A stretch of 64,000 bases of DNA from Streptomyces sp. NBC_01275 (GTDB lineage: Bacteria; Actinomycetota; Actinomycetes; Streptomycetales; Streptomycetaceae). The position numbers were made by a program, and so were the translations under genes. The notes beneath the pieces are model-generated. The model was not told the DNA's origin. It saw only the letters and a list, made by a program, of their open reading frames with translations, and did not search any database. Below are positions 48,522 to 56,305 of the stretch, piece by piece. How positions within the stretch are numbered: position 1 is the first letter of the stretch; every line of letters starts with the position of its first letter. The stretch is taken from positions 6,200,001 through 6,264,000 of the forward strand of contig NZ_JAPEOZ010000001.1 of the NCBI RefSeq assembly GCF_026340655.1, read 5' to 3'.

Positions 48522-50870
48522 CTACTCCGTGCGCAGCCCGTCCGGCCGCAGCAGCCGCAGCAGCGGGGGCAGGCTCAGCAGCGTCACCACCAGGACCACC
48601 GCCCCGCCGATGCCGACCATCGACAGCACGCTCGCCCAGTCAACGCTCACCGACGTGCCCGTCATCTTCAGCAGCACCGCGCCCAGCGTGATGCCCACCG
48701 CCGAGGCCAGCAGCAGGCCCAGCACGATCGGGATCGCCGTCTGCCACAGCACCGACAGGCCCAGCGTGCGGCGCCGGGTGCCGAAGGCGACCAGCGACGA
48801 CAGCAGCTTGCGGCGCTCGCGCAACTGCTCCAGCTGCGACACCAGCAGACTCGCCCCGATCAGCGCCAGCACGGCGGCGGAGCCGACGAGCAGGCCGGTG
48901 CGCAGGGAGGTGAACCGGGCGGCCTCCCGGCTGGACGCCCACATCATCGGGTCGGCCTGCGGGTCCACCCGCGCCGCGGTGTTGCGGGCGTAGTCGAAGG
49001 CGTCGGGCACGGACTGGTCGATCGAGAGGTACAGCTGGCCGGAGAGGATCTTCTCGGCGTCCTTCGGCATCGCGCCCGGCGTCATCAGGAAGCCGCTGCG
49101 CCGGTTGCCGGTCGGGTCGTCGATCGAGTGGGCCTGCTTGATGCCGGCCGGGACGGTCCAGACGACCTCGTGGCCGCGTTGGGAGTAGGAGGACGACGAC
49201 ATGTACAGCTTCTTGCCGGGCTCGTTCATCTTTGTTGCGTCCCCGGAGTACCCGTCGTAGCCGTCGAGGACGAAGATGTCGCCGTCCTTGCAGGAAGGCA
49301 GCTTCGCGACCTCGCGCAGGGTCATGCAGTCGCCCATGGCCAGCGAGTCGGACAGGGTCGGGCCGTCCTCGTTCGTCCAGGTGACGTCGCCTAGGTACTC
49401 CTCCCACAGCGCCGTGACCTTGCGGACGCCCTTGGTCTCCTGGAACGCCTTGACGGTCGTGGCCATCGGAGCGCCCTGCGGCACCTGCACCTGCATCTGC
49501 GCCCGCCGGACGTCCTGGTCGGTCGTCGCCTGGGTGTAGTCGCTGTCCACACCGGCGAACAGCATCTGCAGCGCGATGGCCCCGGCCACCGCCACGGCGA
49601 TGCCGTTGACCATCCGGGCCGCCGTGCCGCTGCTCAACTGCAGCCGCCGTACCGCCAGTTGCCAGGCGACGCCGCCGGAGCCGAGCCGGGCGACGAGCGC
49701 CTCCACCAGCCAGGGCAGCAGTGCGGTGACCCCGACGAGGAGCAGCAGGACGCCGCCGACCACCAGGTACTGGTTGAAGTCGCCGTTCTCACGGCCCTGG
49801 CCGATCATCGGGTAGAGCATCGCGAGGCCGCCCACCGGCAGCAGCAGCCGCCACCACAGCCGGCGCCGGGCGGGCTTCGCCGCGCGCACCACGCCGAGCG
49901 GTTCGATCACCACACCGCGCAGCGAGAGGAGGGTGACGAGGACGGCGGACGCCGGCACCGCCACCGCCACCAGCGCGGCCAGTGCGGGGGAGGGGTTGAG
50001 GTAGCTGGGCCACACGCTGATGCCGAGCATCTCGACGGAGCCCGCCACCTGACGTCCGACCAGGAAGAAGCCGGTGCCGATGACCAGGCCGAGCAGGGCG
50101 CCGGCCAGCGCCTCGCCCGCCGCGATGCGGCGGGTCATCCGGCCGTCGGCACCCACCAGGCGCAGTGCGGCCAGCCTGCGGTCGCGCCGCTCGCCGCCGA
50201 ACCGCACGGCCGCCGCGATGAACACGGCCACCGGCATCAGCAGCATCACGATCACCACGATGTTCAGCAGCACCAGCACCGGGTCGGTGGCCTCGGGCGT
50301 CGGATTCGGGTCCCCGAACTTCGTCAGCCGGGACACGCCGAAGCCGTTGATGCGCGGGGCGAGTCCGGAGGCGCCCGCGTAGTAGGCGAGTTCGTGCGAG
50401 CCGATGAGCCCGCTCTCCCCGATGCTCCCGACGATCCGGTACGGCAGCCGCTCCCGCAGCAGCCCTGCCCCGTCGGAGGCGAGCAGCTTCTTCAGGGCGG
50501 GCGAGACCAGCATCTCGCCCTTGGCCGGGTAGGCGTTCACGCCGGGCGGCAGCGGGGCGTGCGTCCCCTCGGGCTCCACCAGCCGGCCGCGTACGTCCTG
50601 CTCGCGGAACGTCGTGTCGGCGTGGGCGACCAGCACGGTGTCGTCGGCCTTCGGCACCGGCTTTTCCGTGAACGAGTAGTCCATCCGGGCCTGTTCGCGT
50701 TCGTGCCGCACCGCGAGGGCGTTCGGCAGCGCGGTCGACAGCAGCAGCAGCGCCACCCCGAGCCCGACGCCGAGCGCGGTCAGCACCGCCCGGACCCATC
50801 CCTCCCGCCCGCCCGCGAAGGCGAACCGGATCCCCATCCCCAGGTCCTGGGACCACTGGCGCACGCTCAT
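48522..50870 (-). CDS. FtsX/MacB-type ABC transporter permease
   Basis: A 782-residue permease with about ten membrane helices. It has an N-terminal helix (about 28-50), a large outer loop, a first FtsX block of helices (about 200-330), a middle segment, a second outer loop (about 450-610) and a second FtsX block at the C-terminus (about 630-775, with ALIGASLLVSQLEQLRERRKLLSSL). This duplicated layout is typical of lipoprotein, peptide or antibiotic-resistance exporters in Gram-positives. ATG at 50870 overlaps the ATPase stop by 4 nt. Its regulator is the PadR gene at the operon head. Confidence 0.9.
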   Translation of the reverse strand: MSVRQWSQDLGMGIRFAFAGGREGWVRAVLTALGVGLGVALLLLSTALPNALAVRHEREQARMDYSFTEKPVPKADDTVLVAHADTTFREQDVRGRLVEPEGTHAPLPPGVNAYPAKGEMLVSPALKKLLASDGAGLLRERLPYRIVGSIGESGLIGSHELAYYAGASGLAPRINGFGVSRLTKFGDPNPTPEATDPVLVLLNIVVIVMLLMPVAVFIAAAVRFGGERRDRRLAALRLVGADGRMTRRIAAGEALAGALLGLVIGTGFFLVGRQVAGSVEMLGISVWPSYLNPSPALAALVAVAVPASAVLVTLLSLRGVVIEPLGVVRAAKPARRRLWWRLLLPVGGLAMLYPMIGQGRENGDFNQYLVVGGVLLLLVGVTALLPWLVEALVARLGSGGVAWQLAVRRLQLSSGTAARMVNGIAVAVAGAIALQMLFAGVDSDYTQATTDQDVRRAQMQVQVPQGAPMATTVKAFQETKGVRKVTALWEEYLGDVTWTNEDGPTLSDSLAMGDCMTLREVAKLPSCKDGDIFVLDGYDGYSGDATKMNEPGKKLYMSSSSYSQRGHEVVWTVPAGIKQAHSIDDPTGNRRSGFLMTPGAMPKDAEKILSGQLYLSIDQSVPDAFDYARNTAARVDPQADPMMWASSREAARFTSLRTGLLVGSAAVLALIGASLLVSQLEQLRERRKLLSSLVAFGTRRRTLGLSVLWQTAIPIVLGLLLASAVGITLGAVLLKMTGTSVSVDWASVLSMVGIGGAVVLVVTLLSLPPLLRLLRPDGLRTE

Positions 50871-51556
50871 ACGACGCGCTCCATGTCGCGCGACTTGCCG
50901 TCCCGTACGACGATCTCGCGGTCGGAGTAGGCGGCCACCCGCGCCTCGTGCGTCACCAGCACCACGGCCGCGTTGGCCGAGCGGGCCGCCTCGGTGAGCA
51001 GCTCCATCACGCGCTCGCCGTTGAGCGAGTCCAGCGCGCCGGTCGGCTCGTCGGCGAAGACGACCCGCGGGCTGGTGACGAGCGAACGCGCCACGGCCAC
51101 CCGCTGCCCCTGGCCGCCGGACACCTCGCCGGGCCGCTTCTTGGCGAGGTCGTCGACCTCCAGCCGCTCCATCCAGCCGAGCGCGGTCCGCTCGGCCTGC
51201 TTGCGCGGGGCGCCGTTCAGCCGCAGCGGCAGCGCCACGTTCTCCACGCAGGTCAGCTCCGGCACGAGCTGCCCGAACTGGAACACGAACCCGAACTCCG
51301 AGCGCCGCAGCGCACTGCGCCCGGCGTCGCTCATCGTCGCGAGGTCCTGGCCGTTGTACAGGATCGAGCCCGAGTCGGGCGTCACGATGCCGGCGAGACA
51401 GTGCAGCAGCGTCGACTTGCCGGACCCGGACGGGCCCATCACGGCGACGACCTCGCCGGCGTGGATGGAGAACTCGGCGCCGTCCAGCGCGAGCGTCGGG
51501 CCGTACGCCTTGTGCAGGTCCTCGGCGGTGAGCAGGGATCCCTCGGGAGCGGTCAT
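50867..51556 (-). CDS. ABC transporter ATP-binding protein (MacB/LolD type)
   Basis: A 229-residue ATPase: Walker A GPSGSGKST, Q-loop in FGFVFQFGQLVPELT, signature VSGGQGQRVAVARSL, Walker B VVFADEPTGALD and the switch His in LVTHEARVA. The Q-rich signature (SGGQGQR) and size match the LolD/MacB exporter class. It overlaps PadR upstream and the permease downstream by 4 nt each, making a tightly coupled PadR-ATPase-permease operon. Confidence 0.95.
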   Translation of the reverse strand: MTAPEGSLLTAEDLHKAYGPTLALDGAEFSIHAGEVVAVMGPSGSGKSTLLHCLAGIVTPDSGSILYNGQDLATMSDAGRSALRRSEFGFVFQFGQLVPELTCVENVALPLRLNGAPRKQAERTALGWMERLEVDDLAKKRPGEVSGGQGQRVAVARSLVTSPRVVFADEPTGALDSLNGERVMELLTEAARSANAAVVLVTHEARVAAYSDREIVVRDGKSRDMERVV

Positions 51557-52077
51557 GCCGTCACCTGCGCCTTCAGCTTGTCGAGACGCGCGGCGGCCAG
51601 CTCCAGCCAGCGCAGGTCGGCCTCGAGGTGGAACAGTGCGTGGTCGCAGATCAGCTGGTCGGCGAGGTCGCCCTTGCGCTTGCGATCGGTGAGGATGCGC
51701 ATGCTGCGCAGATGCTCGGCGCGCTGGGTGTCGAGGATGTCGGCCGCGTCGCGGTGGGTGAGCAGCGCGAGGACGATCTTGGTGTACAGCGTGGACTGAA
51801 GGTACGGCTCGGGCTTCTCGGGCGTGCCGAGCCACCGTTCCACGTCGGTGACACCGGCGTCGGTGATGGCGTACCGCTTGCGCTCGGGACCGCCGCCGGC
51901 CTCGATGCCGTCGACCTCGACGAGCCCGTGCTTCAGCAGCCGCGACATCGTCGAGTAGACCTGGCCGTAGTGCAGCGGCCGGTCGTGACCGAACTTCTCG
52001 TCGAAGGCCCGCTTGAGGTCGTAACCGTGGCGGGGCCCGGACTCCAGGAGTCCCAGGAGGGTGTGACCGATGGACAT
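51553..52077 (-). CDS. PadR-family transcriptional regulator
   Basis: A 174-residue repressor with an N-terminal winged helix (about 1-85: LLGLLESGPRHGYDLKRAF, VYSTMSRLLKHGLVE, KRYAITDAG) and a C-terminal coiled-coil dimerisation part. PadR proteins next to ABC exporters usually repress them until a drug or peptide binds. The ATG at 52077 has no Shine-Dalgarno sequence. Repeated TGTATAC-type elements lie just upstream and are probably its own operator. Confidence 0.92.
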   Translation of the reverse strand: MSIGHTLLGLLESGPRHGYDLKRAFDEKFGHDRPLHYGQVYSTMSRLLKHGLVEVDGIEAGGGPERKRYAITDAGVTDVERWLGTPEKPEPYLQSTLYTKIVLALLTHRDAADILDTQRAEHLRSMRILTDRKRKGDLADQLICDHALFHLEADLRWLELAAARLDKLKAQVTA

Positions 52078-52086
52078 GGAGAGGAC

Positions 52087-52117
52087 TGTACATGCGGTGT
52101 ATACCCGGTGTGTATAC
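52087..52117. promoter_or_regulatory. Repeated TGTATAC elements, probable PadR operator
   Basis: TGTACAT (52087-52093) and two copies of TGTATAC (52098-52104, 52111-52117) stand 11 and 13 bp apart just upstream of the PadR start. Each contains a GTAxAC palindrome like known PadR half-sites. Autoregulation is inferred. Confidence 0.5.
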
Positions 52118-52187
52118 GCGGAGTGTGGAGGTGGCGGCGGGGGGTGTGAGTGCGCAGGTGGGGGCCGATTGTCACCGTTCTGCTACA

Positions 52188-52229
52188 GGCCCGAGGCCCC
52201 CCTTCGGGCCCGACGCCCCCCTTCGGGCC
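52188..52229. repeat. Two tandem GC-rich hairpins
   Basis: GGCCCGA and TCGGGCC pair in two nearly identical adjacent hairpins (52188-52210 and 52208-52229), each with a loop of mostly C. They lie between the PadR promoter and the RHH gene end and may terminate the minus-strand SPFH-RHH transcript. The rest of 52118-52310 shows no gene. Confidence 0.6.
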
Positions 52230-52310
52230 TGGCGTCTGCCTCGAGGCCGGTCCGCGCCCGCCAGCCCGTCCGGGGGTGCCCCCTCCGGGGGAGTCCGAGG
52301 ACGAGGCCGT

Positions 52311-52565
52311 TCAGGTCGACGGGGGTCTGGGGGCGGAGCCCCCAGGGGGGCGACCTCGACGCGGGATCGGTCCGGCCTCGCCGGGCAGGCGCCCCGCGTC
52401 CTTCAGCGCCCTGCGCAGCAGGAACTCGATCTGCGCGTTCGCCGACCGAAGGTCTTCCCCGGCCCAGCGGGCCAACGCCTCGTACACCGCTGGATCGAGC
52501 CGCAGCAGCACCTGCTTGCGCTGCGGCCGACCTTGAGGGGCTGAATCCCCGGAAGGAACCGTCAC
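52311..52565 (-). CDS. Small ribbon-helix-helix DNA-binding protein
   Basis: An 84-residue protein whose middle reads RKQVLLRLDPAVYEALARWA then EDLRSANAQIEFLLRRAL. This is a beta-strand followed by two helices, the ribbon-helix-helix (Arc/CopG-like) pattern. The GTG start at 52565 overlaps the SPFH stop (GTGA), so the two are coupled. The last 20 residues are Pro/Arg-rich and run into a GC hairpin. It is probably a regulator of its own operon, and the palindromes upstream of the SPFH gene are natural candidates for its site. Confidence 0.75.
   Translation of the reverse strand: MTVPSGDSAPQGRPQRKQVLLRLDPAVYEALARWAGEDLRSANAQIEFLLRRALKDAGRLPGEAGPIPRRGRPPGGSAPRPPST
52327..52345. repeat. GC hairpin element in the 3' end of the RHH gene
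   Basis: CTGGGGGC (52327-52334) and GCCCCCAG (52338-52345) form an 8-bp stem with a 3-nt loop. Hairpins of this exact type are scattered in Streptomyces genomes; this one has become the last codons of the gene. Confidence 0.55.
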
Positions 52566-53527
52566 TGGTAGAGGGTCCCGGTGTTCAGCACCGGCTGGGG
52601 CGCCCGGTCCCCGCACAGCACCACCATCAGGTTGGACACCATCGCCGCCTTCCGCTCGTCGTCCAGTTCCACGATGCCCTGCTCGGAGATCCGGTTCAGC
52701 GCCGCCTCGACCATCCCGACGGCCCCGTCCACGATCTCCCGCCGCGCCGCGACCACCGCGCCGGCCTGCTGCCGCTGGAGCATCGCCGAGGCGATCTCGG
52801 GAGCGTACGCGAGGTGGGTGAAGCGCGACTCGATGATCCGCACACCGGCCGTCGCCACGCGCGCGTGCAACTCGACGGCGAGCTTCTCGGTGATCTCCTC
52901 GGCGTTGCCGCGCAGCGAGAGACCGGCCTCGTCATGGGCGTCGTAGGGGTACTCGATGGCGATGTGCCGTACGGCGGCCTCGGTCTGGGTGGCGACGAAC
53001 TCCAGGAAGTCGTCCACCTCGAAGGTGGCCTGCGCGGTGTCCTGTACCCGCCACACCACGACCGCGGCGAGCTCTATGGGGTTGCCGTAGGCGTCGTTGA
53101 CCTTCAGTACGGGCGTCTCGTGGTTGCGGACGCGGGTGGAGATCTTCTCGCGGGAGGTGAAGGGGTTCACCCAGCGCAGTCCGTCCTCGCGGATCGTCCC
53201 CCGGTACCGCCCGAAGAGCTGCACCACGCGCGCCTCGCCCGGCGCCACCGTGTTCAGCCCGCACATCGCGAGGAACGCGGCGAGACCGACCAGGACGCCG
53301 AAGGCGATCAGGGCGGCCTTGAGGCCGTCCGCGGTCACTATGGTGGCCCCCGCGATCATCCCGCCGCCGGCCAGCAGCCCGGCGAGCCCGAGCAGCAGCG
53401 CGAGCCCGCCGGCCACGCTGTGCGCGGTGAACTCCTCGATGCGCGGGGCGGGCGTGTCGAGCGCGTCGGTGGTCCCGGTCGCCTCGGGCGGTGCGGAAGA
53501 GGCGTGCTCGGATGCGGACATGGACAT
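52562..53527 (-). CDS. SPFH/band 7 family membrane protein
   Basis: A 321-residue protein with two N-terminal hydrophobic segments (about 38-62 and 68-92) and an SPFH domain (about 93-290: [76 protein letters not shown]). SPFH proteins form oligomeric rings in membrane microdomains. ATG at 53527 follows GGGGGA; ATG at 53521 is an alternative. The RHH gene is coupled downstream. The promoter contains two overlapping perfect palindromes. Confidence 0.9.
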   Translation of the reverse strand: MSMSASEHASSAPPEATGTTDALDTPAPRIEEFTAHSVAGGLALLLGLAGLLAGGGMIAGATIVTADGLKAALIAFGVLVGLAAFLAMCGLNTVAPGEARVVQLFGRYRGTIREDGLRWVNPFTSREKISTRVRNHETPVLKVNDAYGNPIELAAVVVWRVQDTAQATFEVDDFLEFVATQTEAAVRHIAIEYPYDAHDEAGLSLRGNAEEITEKLAVELHARVATAGVRIIESRFTHLAYAPEIASAMLQRQQAGAVVAARREIVDGAVGMVEAALNRISEQGIVELDDERKAAMVSNLMVVLCGDRAPQPVLNTGTLYQ

Positions 53528-53557
53528 GGAAGATCCCCCGTCTTTCGCTAGCTTCTG

Positions 53558-53578
53558 CTTAGCTAAGTGATATCACTT
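53558..53578. promoter_or_regulatory. Overlapping perfect palindromes upstream of the SPFH gene
   Basis: CTTAGCTAAG (53558-53567) and AAGTGATATCACTT (53565-53578) are both perfect palindromes and share three bases, 30-50 bp upstream of the SPFH start. This is a strong operator candidate, perhaps for the RHH protein of the same operon or for a GntR-type repressor. Confidence 0.6.
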
Positions 53579-53685
53579 TTACCCGTCACGGCAACCCTGA
53601 ACCCCTCTCGTACGTCGAGAAGATGGGGCAGGGTTCGGGAGGCGTGCTGATTCTCACGCCCCGGCAAGGCCGGAACGAGGCCCCC

Positions 53686-53713
53686 TTGACATAGACAGCG
53701 GTGTTAGCTTTCT
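53686..53713 (+). promoter_or_regulatory. Promoter region of the penicillin-binding protein gene
   Basis: A TTGACA -35 box (53686-53691) is clear; the -10 box is uncertain (TAGCTT lies only about 13 bp downstream). The long G/A-rich leader ends with GGAAGCGGAG before the ATG. Confidence 0.35.
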
Positions 53714-53774
53714 GAGCTGACCTGCCTCCGGGCACTGGTGTGACTGCCGAGTAGGAAGCGGAGCGAGCGGACTC

Positions 53775-56228
53775 ATGGGACGAGCGGAAGAGAGACGAGC
53801 GCGACAGCGCGGTGGCCACCGCGCGGCGCCCAGGGACCGCTCGTCGGCGACGGAGGCGCCCCCGGCCCCCTCGTCGGCCTCGGAGCCCGTGTCGGAGCCT
53901 GTGGCGTCCGCCGAGGGCGGGGGCCGCGCGGCCGCCCGCAGGGGCGCGAAGAAGGGCCGGAGCGGCAGGGCCGCGAGCGGCGGCAAGAAGGACGGCAAGG
54001 GCGGCAAGAAGGACAAGAGCTTCATACGCCGGCTCTTCACCTGGAAGAAGGTCCTCGGCACGTTCCTCGGCCTGGTCGTCCTCACCGTCGGCGCCTTCAT
54101 CGCGCTGTACATGACGACGCCGATCCCCTCCGCGAACCCCGACGCCGAACTGCAGAGCAACGTCTACGAGTACAGCGGCGGCGCGATCCTCACCCGCGAC
54201 GGCAAACTCAACCGCGAGAACGTCGACCTCGCCAGCGTCCCCAGGGCCGTCCAGTACACCTTCGTCGCCGCCGAGAACAAGAGCTTCTACGACGACCCCG
54301 GCGTCGACCTCAGGGGCACCGCACGCGGCATGATCAACACGCTCATGGGCAAGGGCGCGCAGGGCGGTTCGACGATCACCCAGCAGTACGTCAAGAACTA
54401 CTACCTGACGCAGGAACAGACCGTCACGCGCAAGCTGAAGGAACTGGTCATCTCGCTGAAGCTGGAACGGGAGAAGTCCAAGAACTACATCCTGGCCGGC
54501 TACATCAACACCAGCTACTACGGCCGCAGCGCCTACGGCATCCAGGCCGCCGCCCAGGCCTACTACCGCGTCGACGCCGACAAGCTCAACGTCCAGCAGG
54601 GCGCCTACCTCGCCGCGCTGCTCCAGGCGCCCAGCCAGTACGACTGGGCCGTCGCCACCGACACCGGCAAGAGGCTGGTCAAGGCGCGCTGGAACTACGT
54701 CCTCGACAACATGGTCGAGGAGGGCTGGCTGAACAAGACCAAGCGCGAGGCCATGACCTTCCCCGAGCCCGAGGAGCCCAAGGCGGCGCCCGGCCAGGAG
54801 GGTCAGGTCGGCTACCTCGTCGACGCGGCCAACACCGAACTGGCCAAGCAGCTGGTCTCCCAGGGCCTCGCCGACGACTTCGAGTCGGGCATGGCCCTTG
54901 TCAGGCGCGGCGGCTGGACCATCGAGCTCAACATCGACAAGAAGAAGCAGAAGGCGCTGGAGCAGTCCGTCAAGGACCAGCTGACCAGCAAGCTCGACAA
55001 GAAGAAGCGCTCGGTCGACGGCGACGTCCAGGCCGGCGCGGTGTCGGTGAACCCGAAGACGGGCGCCGTCGAGGCGATGTACGGCGGTGTCGGCTACACC
55101 GAGCACTACCTCAACAACGCCACCCGCACCGACTACCAGCCCGCCTCGACCTTCAAGCCGGTGATCCTCGCCGCGGCCATCGACCAGGCCGCCAAGACGC
55201 AGGACGGCAAGGAGATCGGCGCCAACACGATCTACGACGGCACCAGCAAGCGCCCGGTCGTCGGCAGCGACATCGCCTTCGCCCCGGAGAACGAGGACGA
55301 CCAGGACTACGGCGACGTCACCGTCCAGACGGCGCTGAACAAGTCCATCAACTCCGTCTTCGCGCAGATGGGCGTCGACGTCGGCATGGACAAGGTGCTG
55401 AAGGTCGCTCAGGACCTCGGCATGGACACCGAGGACCTGAAGGCGGTGCCCGCGCAGACCCTGGGCACCATGGGCGCGAGCCCCCTGCAGATGGCCGCCG
55501 TCTACGCGACCCTCGACAACCACGGCAAGCAGGTCACCCCGGCGCTCATCAAGTCGGTGGAGAACAGCGTCCACTCGCTGAAGCTGTCCGACCCCATCGG
55601 CAAGCAGGTCATCAGCCGCAACGCCGCCGACTCGGTCACCTCGGTCCTCACCGGCGTGGTCGACGACGGAACGGCCAAGACCTCCGTGCGGGACAACCCC
55701 AAGCGCAAGGGCCAGAAGGTCGCGGGCAAGACGGGCACCTCCGACGGCAACAAGTCGGCCTGGTTCACCGGCTACACCCCGGACCTGGTGACCTCGGTCG
55801 GCCTGTTCGGCGAGTCGGCGAAGGCCCCGCACCCGCAGGTCGCGCTGACCGGCGCGACGACGGGCCTGACCACGGTCGCGGGCCGGATCAACGGTGGTGG
55901 CTTCCCGGCGCAGATCTGGGCGGACTACACGTTCGGCGTGTCGACCAAGGTCACCAAGTTCGACCTGGACACCGACCAGGGCGCGGCGGTCCAGACCGCG
56001 TCGCCGTCGGCGTCCTCGTCCCCGTCGACGAGTTCGTCCCCGTCCTCGTCCCCGTCGACGAGTTCCTCCCCGTCCTCGTCCCCGTCGACGAGTTCCTCCC
56101 CGTCCTCGTCCCCGTCGACGAGTTCGTCCCCGTCCAGCACACCGACGGGTGGCACGTCGACGGAACCGAGCACGGAGGATCCGTCGACCGAACCAGAGAA
56201 TCCGGACGATCCGCTCTCCGGCCAGTAG
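53775..56228 (+). CDS. Class A penicillin-binding protein (glycosyltransferase/transpeptidase)
   Basis: An 817-residue bifunctional peptidoglycan synthase. It has a long basic, Gly/Lys-rich cytoplasmic tail (1-90) and a membrane anchor (about 93-115). The GT51 domain (about 140-320) contains FVAAENKSFYDDPGVD and GGSTITQQYVKN. The transpeptidase domain (about 400-690) has Ser458-x2-Lys461 in ASTFKP, Ser524-x-Asn526 in SIN and Lys652-Thr-Gly. The C-terminus is a Ser/Pro/Thr tail built by four 30-bp DNA repeats, exposed outside the cell. ATG at 53775 gives the usual start. It faces the SpoIIE-like gene across a bidirectional terminator. Confidence 0.95.
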   Translation: MGRAEERRARQRGGHRAAPRDRSSATEAPPAPSSASEPVSEPVASAEGGGRAAARRGAKKGRSGRAASGGKKDGKGGKKDKSFIRRLFTWKKVLGTFLGLVVLTVGAFIALYMTTPIPSANPDAELQSNVYEYSGGAILTRDGKLNRENVDLASVPRAVQYTFVAAENKSFYDDPGVDLRGTARGMINTLMGKGAQGGSTITQQYVKNYYLTQEQTVTRKLKELVISLKLEREKSKNYILAGYINTSYYGRSAYGIQAAAQAYYRVDADKLNVQQGAYLAALLQAPSQYDWAVATDTGKRLVKARWNYVLDNMVEEGWLNKTKREAMTFPEPEEPKAAPGQEGQVGYLVDAANTELAKQLVSQGLADDFESGMALVRRGGWTIELNIDKKKQKALEQSVKDQLTSKLDKKKRSVDGDVQAGAVSVNPKTGAVEAMYGGVGYTEHYLNNATRTDYQPASTFKPVILAAAIDQAAKTQDGKEIGANTIYDGTSKRPVVGSDIAFAPENEDDQDYGDVTVQTALNKSINSVFAQMGVDVGMDKVLKVAQDLGMDTEDLKAVPAQTLGTMGASPLQMAAVYATLDNHGKQVTPALIKSVENSVHSLKLSDPIGKQVISRNAADSVTSVLTGVVDDGTAKTSVRDNPKRKGQKVAGKTGTSDGNKSAWFTGYTPDLVTSVGLFGESAKAPHPQVALTGATTGLTTVAGRINGGGFPAQIWADYTFGVSTKVTKFDLDTDQGAAVQTASPSASSSPSTSSSPSSSPSTSSSPSSSPSTSSSPSSSPSTSSSPSSTPTGGTSTEPSTEDPSTEPENPDDPLSGQ
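56011..56130 (+). repeat. Four tandem 30-bp repeats encoding a Ser/Pro tail
   Basis: Four near-identical 30-bp units (56011-56040, 56041-56070, 56071-56100, 56101-56130), each starting CGTCCTCGTCCCCGTCGACG, encode SSSPSTSSSP repeats. The length is a multiple of three, so copy number can change without a frameshift. Confidence 0.92.
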
Positions 56229-56247
56229 CGGCCACCGACGGCAGACA

Positions 56248-56287
56248 GCGGAGAGGGCGCCCGGAGATCTCCGGGCGCCCTCTCCGC
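56248..56287. terminator. Forty-bp perfect palindrome, bidirectional terminator
   Basis: Positions 56248-56267 are the exact reverse complement of 56268-56287, centred on AGATCT, in the 77-nt gap between the convergent PBP and phosphatase genes. It gives the same hairpin on both strands. Confidence 0.88.
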
Positions 56288-56305
56288 TCGCTTCCTTCGC
56301 CTCTC

